Source: an uncultured Eubacteriales bacterium
Lineage (GTDB): Bacteria; Bacillota; Clostridia; Christensenellales; UBA1242
Assembly: GCA_948787875.1 (NCBI GenBank)
Contig: CAQFKO010000040.1
Coordinates: 3,147-10,105, forward strand
DNA: 6,959 bases
Reading direction: 5' to 3'
Of this stretch, positions 1 to 4,970 are shown one piece after another. The notes under the pieces are model-generated. The model was given only the letters and a program-made list of their open reading frames with translations, ran no database searches and was not told where the DNA came from. A program made the translations under genes and the position numbers. Every line of letters begins with the position of its first letter. Position 1 is the first letter of the stretch.

Positions 1-32
1 CATTAATTGTAGTTTTTTTAATAAAATAGATA

Positions 33-803
33 TTAAAATACATTTTGTTTTATTTCTTTTAGTGCATCTTTTTCAAGTCTTGAAACTTGCGCTTGGCTTA
101 TTCCTATATCGCTGGAAATTTCCATTTGTGTTTTTCCTACAAAATATCTAAGCCACAAAATTTGTTGTTCTCTGCTGCTCAGTGATTTTAATGCTTGCTT
201 TAAAACCGTGCGCTCCAATATTTTGTCGTCAGAGTTGTCGTCTTTTATTTGGTCCATAACAAGCATACTGTCGTCGTCATCATGAAACACGGAATCATAT
301 AGCGAAATCGGTTCACTGATTGCGTCCATTGCTTCAATAATTTGTCTTTCGGGAAGTCCCGTTTCTTTTGCAATTTCGTCGGTTGTGGGCTCGCGGTCTG
401 ATGTTCTTAAAATTCTTTCTTTTGCTTGAAGCGCCCTGTAAGCAGTGTCGCGAATGCTTCTTGTAACTTTTATGCTACTTGAATCACGCATATATTTTTT
501 TATTTCGCCGATAATCATTGGCACTGCATAGGTGGAAAATTTTACGCCCACACTTGTGTCAAAATTGTCTATTGATTTTAACAGTCCTATTATTCCGACC
601 TGAAAAATATCGTCTGCATTGTTTTTGTTTATTGTAAATCTTTGCACAATTGAAAGCACCAATCTCATGTTATACATAACAAATTCTTCTCTTGCATCTG
701 TGTCGCCGTCCTTAATTTTTTGCATAAGGCGCACAAGTTCTTCTCCCTTGCATTTTGGTAGGGTTGATGTGTCTATTCCACATATTACTACTTTATTAGA
801 CAT
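33..803 (-). CDS. sigG: RNA polymerase sporulation sigma factor SigG
   Basis: This encodes the sigma-70-family factor that directs late forespore transcription during endospore formation. The 256-residue product is about the usual length (roughly 260 in Bacillus). The N-terminus VVICGIDTSTLP (5-16) matches the sigma-G signature and is absent from sigma-F. Region 2 contains NMRLVLSIVQRF (45-56), DDIFQVGIIGLLKSIDNFD (64-82) and KFSTYAVPMIIGEIKKYMRD (88-107). Region 3 spans about 115-190. Region 4 ends in a helix-turn-helix, KTQMEISSDIGISQAQVSRL (224-243). The start is fixed by an AGGAGAA SD on the minus strand (complement of 808-814), 4 nt from the ATG. The gene is transcribed away from ylmC and nrdR, whereas in many Clostridia all three run together. 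No clear terminator follows within the 32 bases to the window edge. Naming as SigG rather than SigF rests on the N-terminal motif and is fairly secure. Confidence 0.93.
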   Translation of the reverse strand: MSNKVVICGIDTSTLPKCKGEELVRLMQKIKDGDTDAREEFVMYNMRLVLSIVQRFTINKNNADDIFQVGIIGLLKSIDNFDTSVGVKFSTYAVPMIIGEIKKYMRDSSSIKVTRSIRDTAYRALQAKERILRTSDREPTTDEIAKETGLPERQIIEAMDAISEPISLYDSVFHDDDDSMLVMDQIKDDNSDDKILERTVLKQALKSLSSREQQILWLRYFVGKTQMEISSDIGISQAQVSRLEKDALKEIKQNVF

Positions 804-807
804 ACGC

Positions 808-814
808 TTCTCCT
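808..814 (-). promoter_or_regulatory. SD of sigG
   Basis: On the minus strand the sequence reads AGGAGAA followed by GCGT and the ATG at 803. It is a strong SD at suitable spacing and supports this start for sigG. Confidence 0.8.
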
Positions 815-832
815 ATTGACTTTATGTTTTGC

Positions 833-848
833 TAAAAAAATTTTTTTA
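833..848. repeat. A7T7 perfect palindrome between divergent genes
   Basis: The 16-bp palindrome TAAAAAAATTTTTTTA sits midway between the divergent sigG and ylmC starts. It has no loop, so it is not a natural RNA hairpin. Long A-tracts of this type are stiff or curved and can act as UP-like elements, nucleoid-protein sites or bidirectional promoter spacers. The role is inferred; only the palindrome is seen. Confidence 0.6.
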
Positions 849-858
849 TACAGTATGT

Positions 859-886
859 GTTACAACTTGTTTTTTTGGAATATAAT
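859..886 (+). promoter_or_regulatory. Sigma-A-like promoter of ylmC
   Basis: GTTACA (859-864, 4 of 6 to TTGACA) and a perfect TATAAT (881-886) are separated by 16 nt. Transcription would be expected to begin around 892-894, at or next to the ylmC ATG, implying a leaderless or near-leaderless message. The only SD-like sequence ahead of this ATG is a weak GGAA at 877-880, which would lie upstream of the predicted start of transcription. Confidence 0.5.
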
Positions 887-891
887 TAAGT

Positions 892-1296
892 ATGGAAGTA
901 TGTTTTTCTGATTTGAAAGAAAAAGAAATAGTTAATATTTTTGACGGCAAAAAGCTGGGAAGAATTATTGACATTTTGTTTGACGCATCTAGCGGAGTGG
1001 TTAGGGGCATTGTTGTTCCGGGTGACAGAAAGTTGTTTCGAAAAAACGATGATATTTTTGTTCCGCTTGAAAGGCTTAAAAAAATCGGTGACGATGTTAT
1101 TTTGGTAAGCTTGCATTCTTCGGGAAGAACTTATCCTTATGAAATGCCTGCTGGCAAAAATTCGCCTGTTAAATATGAGCAGGCAATGGCAAACAGCAGA
1201 GTTTATGACGGTTATCCGACAAGGCAAACAAAAAAACCGCAAGGCTATGTTTCTTATGTGAGATACAAACCTCTCAGTGAAAGAAAATACAAATAA
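892..1296 (+). CDS. ylmC: YlmC/YmxH-family PRC-barrel sporulation protein
   Basis: This is a small PRC-barrel-like protein of the YlmC/YmxH family, often annotated as sporulation-related although its molecular role is not established. Residues 1 to about 76 are the family domain: FSDLKEKEIVNIFDGKKLG (5-23), a central VVRGIVVPGDRKLF stretch (about 37-50), and DIFVPLERLKKIGDDVILVS (54-73). Family members are often about 80-90 residues. This one has 134, with an added basic, Tyr-rich tail (about 77-134, with YVSYVRYKP near the end) that I do not recognise and that looks disordered. It lies directly upstream of nrdR and divergent from sigG, a neighbourhood common in Clostridia. The start at 892 aligns with the family N-terminus even though no good SD precedes it. 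Confidence 0.85.
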   Translation: MEVCFSDLKEKEIVNIFDGKKLGRIIDILFDASSGVVRGIVVPGDRKLFRKNDDIFVPLERLKKIGDDVILVSLHSSGRTYPYEMPAGKNSPVKYEQAMANSRVYDGYPTRQTKKPQGYVSYVRYKPLSERKYK

Positions 1297-1324
1297 CTTT
1301 GGATATTTATTGTTTACAAAAAAC

Positions 1325-1353
1325 TTGCTTTATCGCAAAAAAATGTGTATTAT
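1325..1353 (+). promoter_or_regulatory. Probable sigma-A promoter of nrdR
   Basis: TTGCTT (1325-1330) and TATTAT (1348-1353) are spaced by 17 nt. Transcription would start near 1360, giving a short leader that begins at or near the nrdR SD. An overlapping TATACT (1351-1356) is a second possible -10. I saw no NrdR-box-like tandem repeats here. Confidence 0.45.
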
Positions 1354-1359
1354 ACTTTT

Positions 1360-1368
1360 AGAGGAAAG
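1360..1368 (+). promoter_or_regulatory. SD deciding the nrdR start
   Basis: AGAGGAAAG ends 3 nt before ATG 1372, with its GGA core 6 nt away. An in-frame GTG at 1345 would add nine residues but lies within the likely promoter and has no SD, so 1372 is chosen. Confidence 0.75.
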
Positions 1369-1371
1369 TAT

Positions 1372-1893
1372 ATGAAATGTCTTTATTGTGGTTCGGAAGA
1401 AAGTAAGGTTATTGATTCAAGAATGTCTGAGGAATTAAATGCAATAAAAAGAAGGCGTGAGTGTCTTGGGTGCGGAAGAAGATTTAACACTTTTGAAACT
1501 ATTGAAATAACTCCTATTATGGTTGTTAAAAGTAATGGCGACCGTGAAAGATTTTCTACCGGCAAAGTAAAAAGCGGAATTGTTAAGTCTTGTGAAAAGC
1601 GTCCTGTTTCTATGGCAGATATAGACAAGCTTGTTTCCGAAATCGAAAAGCGTGTTTATAACACCATGGAAGAAGAGGTCTCTTCAAAACTTATCGGTGA
1701 ATATGTTATGGAAGGGCTAAGAAAACTTGACGAAGTTTCTTATATTAGATTTGCATCTGTTTATAAAAAGTTTAAAGATATTTCAACATTCTTTGATTTT
1801 GTTAACGAGTTTGAAAACATTTTAAAAGATGAGCAAGGCTCGGGCAGAAAAAAGAAAAAAATTATTGTTAAGTCTGTTGACGACGAAGAATAA
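1372..1893 (+). CDS. nrdR: Transcriptional repressor NrdR
   Basis: NrdR is a zinc-ribbon, ATP-cone repressor of ribonucleotide reductase genes that senses dATP and ATP. The zinc ribbon uses C3, C6, C31 and C34 (CLYC and CLGC), followed by the DNA-contacting basic run KRRREC (26-31) and GRRFNTFE (35-42). The ATP-cone spans about 49-140: VVKSNGDRERF (51-61), SCEKRPVS (73-80), LIGEYVMEGLRKLDEVSYIR (107-126) and FASVYKKFKD (127-136). Choosing ATG 1372 makes the protein begin MKCLYCG, exactly as the family does. It has 173 residues against about 150 usually; the excess is a charged C-terminal tail containing GRKKKKIIVKS. Target nrd genes and their boxes are not in this window. The gene is followed immediately by an intrinsic terminator. 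Confidence 0.95.
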   Translation: MKCLYCGSEESKVIDSRMSEELNAIKRRRECLGCGRRFNTFETIEITPIMVVKSNGDRERFSTGKVKSGIVKSCEKRPVSMADIDKLVSEIEKRVYNTMEEEVSSKLIGEYVMEGLRKLDEVSYIRFASVYKKFKDISTFFDFVNEFENILKDEQGSGRKKKKIIVKSVDDEE

Positions 1894-1899
1894 AACAAG

Positions 1900-1923
1900 T
1901 AACCCAATCGGGTTATTTTTTTT
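1900..1923 (+). terminator. Intrinsic terminator after nrdR
   Basis: A 6-bp stem, TAACCC (1900-1905) with GGGTTA (1910-1915), encloses the loop AATC and is followed by T8 (1916-1923). It starts 7 nt after the nrdR stop codon and should end that transcript, separating it from the feo genes. Confidence 0.85.
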
Positions 1924-1931
1924 GTGACAAA

Positions 1932-1948
1932 ATAATAAACTTTATTAT
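1932..1948. promoter_or_regulatory. Fur-like palindrome over the feoA start codon
   Basis: ATAATAAACTTTATTAT is a perfect palindrome with 8-bp arms and one central base. Its inner part is TAATAAA-C-TTTATTA, the 7-1-7 layout of the Bacillus Fur box (TGATAAT-N-ATTATCA), with 5 of 7 matches in each half. It includes the A and T of the feoA ATG (1947-1949). A one-base centre argues for a protein operator rather than an RNA hairpin. Operator identity is inferred from shape and from the iron-transport genes it precedes; another metalloregulator is possible. Confidence 0.5.
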
Positions 1949-2183
1949 GAAAGAAATTCAAATTACCAAGTGCAAAGCGGGAAGTGTTTATAAAATTTGC
2001 AGATTTGAAATTGAAGATAAAAATTTGCTTTCTCAGCTGGGTAATCTTGGAATCGTCAAAGGAAAAAATATTGAGGTAAGACTTTCTAACTACGGAAAAA
2101 AGTCCTTTTTGGTTAGCGTCATGGGAATAAATTATGCACTCGATAAACTGATTTGTGAAAGGATTTGGGTTTATGACAAATAA
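1947..2183 (+). CDS. feoA: FeoA-domain protein for ferrous iron transport
   Basis: FeoA is a small cytoplasmic SH3-like partner of the FeoB iron channel. The 78-residue product shows the family pattern: an N-terminal strand leading into KAGSVYKICRFE (10-21), LLSQLGNLGIVKGKNIEV (27-44), and a C-terminal strand pair ending near LICERIWV. The FeoA hallmark LG-x-x-x-G appears as LGIVKG (34-39). Its place directly before feoB supports the name. The start at 1947 fits the family N-terminus, but no SD is visible upstream, and the start codon lies in the palindrome described at 1932-1948. No convincing promoter was seen between the nrdR terminator and this gene. It overlaps feoB by 11 nt. Confidence 0.85.
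   Translation: MKEIQITKCKAGSVYKICRFEIEDKNLLSQLGNLGIVKGKNIEVRLSNYGKKSFLVSVMGINYALDKLICERIWVYDK
2157..2163 (+). promoter_or_regulatory. SD deciding the feoB start
   Basis: GAAAGGA inside the end of feoA lies 9 nt before ATG 2173. An in-frame GTG at 2155 overlaps this SD and would add six residues ahead of the family N-terminus, so ATG 2173 is preferred. Confidence 0.6.
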
Positions 2184-4107
2184 AATAATTTTGGCGGGAA
2201 ACCCCAACACGGGCAAGACCACACTTTTTAATACGCTTACAAAAAGCAATCAAAAGGCAAGCAATTGGCACGGCGTTACAGTCGGAACAATTTCAAAAAA
2301 TTATCAGTTTAACGGAAAGTTAATAACAGTTACCGATGTTCCGGGAATGTATTCACTTGAAGGCTTTTCAAATGAAGAAAAAATCGCGAGTGAGTTTTTA
2401 AAGAAAAATAAAGACTCTTTGATTGTTAATATTTGTGACGCAAATAACTTGGAAAGAAATTTGATTTTAACATCTGAGCTAATTGGCGAAGGCTTTAAAA
2501 TTATTGTGGCAGTTAATATGTATGCAGAAGTTAAGCACAATTACAAAAAGCTTGCCGAACTTTTGGGTGTAAAACTTGTTACCATTGATGCGAGAAAAAA
2601 GGGTAGTGTTAATGAACTAAAACAATGCGTTGATGAGTTTTTTGAAAACAAATTTCAAGACAGTTACAAAATTTGCAAAACAAATCTTAACTCTTCTGAA
2701 ATTTTCAGTGAGGTAAAGGCAAAGCAATCGGAAGCTTACAAAACAACAAACAAACTAGACAAAATTATGCTGAATAAATTTTTGTTTTTACCCATTTTTT
2801 TGCTTGCAGTTTTCGCGGTTTTCTTTGTTACCTTTGGACCGATTGGTGAAGCACTCTTATTTTGTGTTGAGTGGGTTTTGGGAAAATTTTTGGATATTTT
2901 TGGCGGATTGTTAATGTCTTTAAAATTCAGTTCTGCAATAAAACTGTTTTTGGTAGACGGAATACTCAATTCGGTTGCAACCGTGCTTTCGTTTGTTCCG
3001 CAAATTGCACTGCTTATGTTCTTTTTAAACTTGCTTGAAGATACGGGCTTTATGTCAAGAGTTGCCTTTATGTTTGATGGTGCATTAAAAAAGGTGGGGC
3101 TTACGGGCAAATCTCTTTTTAGTCTTATGCTTGGTTTTGGCTGTACGACTAGTGCGGTTATTACTACAAGAAATTTGGAAAACAAAAATTTAAGAAAGCG
3201 TACAGCGCTATTGTTGCCATTTATGAGTTGCACGGCAAAACTGCCGATATTTTTGGTTATTTCGTCGTTATTTTTTGAAAAATATAAATTTTTGTTTGTT
3301 TTTATGCTCTATATTTTTGCAATTCTGATTTCATTGGTGTTTGCGATAATCTACAAAAAATTTATTCCCGAAAAATCCGATGTGTTGGTTTTGGAAATGC
3401 CGAAATACAGAGTTCCGAATGTTAAAAAAATATCAAAAGACACCTTGTCGGTAATATCGGAATTTTTGATAAAAGTCGGAACATTGATAATGCTTTTTAC
3501 CACAATTATTTGGGTGCTTCAAAACTTTTCTTGTTCATTTGAGTTTTTGGCGGGGGAAAACTTTGAAAAGTCTTTGCTTTATTTTATATCTAGTAAGCTT
3601 TTAGTAGTATTTAAGTTTATAGGAATAGAAAATGCGGGGGCAGTTGCGGCGATAATTGTGGGGCTGGTTGCAAAAGAATTGGTTGTTGTTGGGCTTTGCA
3701 TGATAAACGGAACTGCCGGCTCGTTAGAACTTTTGGCTGAGTCGTTATTATCTCCCGCTTCGCCATGTTACTTTACACCTGCTTCGTCTGTTGTGTTTTT
3801 GGTTTTTGTGCTATTATATTCTCCATGCATTTCTGCATTGGGTGCAATCAAAAACGAGTTTGGAAGAAAATTTTTGCTTTATGTATTTTTTGCTCAATTA
3901 GCTCTCAGTTTTGCGGTATGTTTTTTGGTTTATCGCACTCTTAATGCGCCGATATTCGGAATTTTTGTTTTGATTTTTGCAGTGCTTGCAATTTTTACAA
4001 GTTTTGTGTTAAAATCAGTTCGTAAGAAAAATAGTTGTTGGGGAAACTGCAATGCGTGTGGAAAAATTTGTGAACAAAAAAAGCCAAAAATTGTCAGAGG
4101 CGGTTGA
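2173..4107 (+). CDS. feoB: Ferrous iron transporter FeoB, variant G4 motif
   Basis: FeoB is the inner-membrane ferrous iron permease with a cytoplasmic G-protein domain. From ATG 2173 the protein has 644 residues (773 in E. coli). The G domain shows G1 GNPNTGKTTLFN (9-20), G2 NWHGVTVG (31-38), G3 DVPGMYSL (55-62) and a G5-like DARKKG (139-144). G4 reads NMYA (115-118) where FeoB normally has NxxD, so the aspartate that selects guanine is missing. The region between G5 and the first membrane helix (about 203) is only about 60 residues, shorter than the usual helical spacer. Core motifs are present: LLEDTGFMSRVAFMFD (287-302), GFGC (321-324), PFMSC (349-353), VAKELVV (499-505) and LLYSPC (547-552). 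After the core come a further helix (about 596-614), RKK and CWGNCNACGKIC (622-633), resembling a fused FeoB-associated Cys-rich protein. Identity is secure; nucleotide specificity is open. Confidence 0.96.
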   Translation: MTNKIILAGNPNTGKTTLFNTLTKSNQKASNWHGVTVGTISKNYQFNGKLITVTDVPGMYSLEGFSNEEKIASEFLKKNKDSLIVNICDANNLERNLILTSELIGEGFKIIVAVNMYAEVKHNYKKLAELLGVKLVTIDARKKGSVNELKQCVDEFFENKFQDSYKICKTNLNSSEIFSEVKAKQSEAYKTTNKLDKIMLNKFLFLPIFLLAVFAVFFVTFGPIGEALLFCVEWVLGKFLDIFGGLLMSLKFSSAIKLFLVDGILNSVATVLSFVPQIALLMFFLNLLEDTGFMSRVAFMFDGALKKVGLTGKSLFSLMLGFGCTTSAVITTRNLENKNLRKRTALLLPFMSCTAKLPIFLVISSLFFEKYKFLFVFMLYIFAILISLVFAIIYKKFIPEKSDVLVLEMPKYRVPNVKKISKDTLSVISEFLIKVGTLIMLFTTIIWVLQNFSCSFEFLAGENFEKSLLYFISSKLLVVFKFIGIENAGAVAAIIVGLVAKELVVVGLCMINGTAGSLELLAESLLSPASPCYFTPASSVVFLVFVLLYSPCISALGAIKNEFGRKFLLYVFFAQLALSFAVCFLVYRTLNAPIFGIFVLIFAVLAIFTSFVLKSVRKKNSCWGNCNACGKICEQKKPKIVRGG

Positions 4108-4924
4108 GAATAACTTTGGGCTTATCGGTTATAATTTTTTTCAAAAGCTTTTGCGAAACAAAGATATAAAAGTTGACGGCAAAAGAGTGAATAAAAATAT
4201 TGACCTTGCGGGAGGCGAACTGATTGAGCTTTATATTTTGGAAGACAAAACCAAAATAAATATTGTTTTTGAAGACGACAATATTTTGATTGCCTTTAAG
4301 CCAAGAAAGTTGGAAACTTGTTTGGAAGATGATCGTTTGCAAGGTGAAAACTTAAAAACTTTGATAGAAAATGAGAACGGTCAAAAAATTTTTGCCGTTC
4401 ACAGATTAGACAGAAACACAGAAGGTCTTGTTGTTTTTGCTAAAAATGCAAGTGCAAAAAAAGAACTTGACGAAGCCATTAAAAACAGAAAAATAAAAAA
4501 GTATTATTTGGCGTTGGTGTTTGGTGCAAGTGCCAAACAAGAGGCAAGTTGCAAGGCTTTTTTAAAAAAAGACGAAAAGTTGTCTAAGGTATTTATATCT
4601 TCAAAACAAGAGGCAGGCTTTGTTCCAATACAAACTGATTATAAGGTTTTAAAAAAGTCAGACAAGTTTTCTCTTTTGGAAGTTGAATTGGTCACGGGAA
4701 AAACTCATCAAATAAGAGCGCATTTATCTTATTTGGGGCTTCCGATTGTGGGTGACGAAAAATACGGAGATGTGGCTGTTAACAAAATGTGCAAAAAACA
4801 TTTTCAATGCCTATGTGCTTACAAACTCAGATTTGAATTTAATAAGGAAAGCAAACTCTTTTATCTTAATGACAAACAATTTGAGCTTTCTGAAAAATTA
4901 AAGGAATATTATAAGTTTTTGTAA
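4052..4924 (+). CDS. RluA-family RNA pseudouridine synthase
   Basis: Enzymes of this family convert uridine to pseudouridine in rRNA or tRNA. The 290-residue protein has an N-terminal S4-like RNA-binding region (about 12-62, including LLRNKDIKVDGKRVNKN) followed by the catalytic domain. The catalytic motif is HRLDRNTEGLVVFAKN (117-132), with D120 the expected nucleophile. TGKTHQIRAHL (215-225) and LPIVGDEKYG (230-239) are the other family motifs. The RNA target cannot be assigned, so no symbol is given. The ORF opens inside the Cys-rich end of feoB and overlaps it by 56 nt, with GGGGAAA (4040-4046) as a possible SD. GTG codons at 4058 and 4067 are alternative starts, and the S4 fold would survive either. 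The overlap suggests translational coupling to feoB, though a functional link to iron uptake is not evident. Confidence 0.92.
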   Translation: MRVEKFVNKKSQKLSEAVENNFGLIGYNFFQKLLRNKDIKVDGKRVNKNIDLAGGELIELYILEDKTKINIVFEDDNILIAFKPRKLETCLEDDRLQGENLKTLIENENGQKIFAVHRLDRNTEGLVVFAKNASAKKELDEAIKNRKIKKYYLALVFGASAKQEASCKAFLKKDEKLSKVFISSKQEAGFVPIQTDYKVLKKSDKFSLLEVELVTGKTHQIRAHLSYLGLPIVGDEKYGDVAVNKMCKKHFQCLCAYKLRFEFNKESKLFYLNDKQFELSEKLKEYYKFL

Positions 4925-4950
4925 TAATTTTTAAACTCCTTTCCATACTA
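4921..4950 (+). promoter_or_regulatory. Possible forespore-type promoter for the spoIIP operon
   Basis: CATACTA (4944-4950) matches the CATnnTA -10 element of sigma-F and sigma-G promoters. Seventeen nt upstream is GTAATA (4921-4926), only an approximate match to their -35 element. Transcription would begin near 4957, inside the 3' arm of the hairpin at 4936-4962, so transcripts from this promoter could not form the hairpin and would expose the SD. This is a weak promoter call from an AT-rich region, made more interesting by the sporulation gene downstream. Confidence 0.3.
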
Positions 4951-4970
4951 ACGGTAAAGGAGATTTTTTT
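4936..4970 (+). terminator. Terminator-like hairpin containing the downstream SD
   Basis: CTCCTTTCC (4936-4944) pairs with GG-T-AAAGGAG (4953-4962, T4955 bulged) around the loop ATACTAAC. After one A comes T7 (4964-4970), ending directly at the ATG of the next gene. The structure has the form of an intrinsic terminator for the preceding gene, placed 12 nt after its stop codon. At the same time its 3' arm AAAGGAG is the only SD of the gene at 4971, with 8 nt spacing. Read-through RNA would therefore hide that SD. Confidence 0.65.

Noticed and set aside
1..3. Possible start codon (ATG on the minus strand) of a gene running off the left edge
   Set aside because: Only three bases are visible, and no SD precedes it on the minus strand, so no gene can be supported.
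821..852. Sigma-F/G-type promoter for sigG on the minus strand (TGTATA then CATAAAG)
   Set aside because: The spacing is about 20 nt instead of about 17-18, and the -10 lacks the TA end of CATnnTA. It is not good enough to list as a feature.
844..860. CATACTGT on the minus strand as a sigma-E -10 for sigG
   Set aside because: It matches CATACAnT well, but no ATA-type -35 lies about 14 nt upstream, and sigma-E control of sigG would be unexpected.
886..1242. Long minus-strand reading frame opposite ylmC
   Set aside because: It is a mirror of a well-identified gene, with no SD support and a composition unlike a real protein (Phe/Asn/Ile/Arg-rich without motifs). The same applies to the minus-strand frames opposite nrdR, feoB, the pseudouridine synthase and spoIIP.
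1345..1371. Nine-residue N-terminal extension of NrdR from GTG 1345
   Set aside because: The GTG lies in the likely promoter and has no SD. The family begins at MKCxxC, encoded from ATG 1372 behind a good SD.
1913..1948. Sigma-A promoter for feoA (TTGTGA 1922-1927 with TATTAT 1943-1948)
   Set aside because: The spacer is only 15 nt, and the start would fall inside the coding sequence. No better pair was found.
2155..2172. Upstream GTG start for FeoB
   Set aside because: It overlaps the SD itself and adds residues before the normal N-terminal strand. ATG 2173 fits both the SD and the family.
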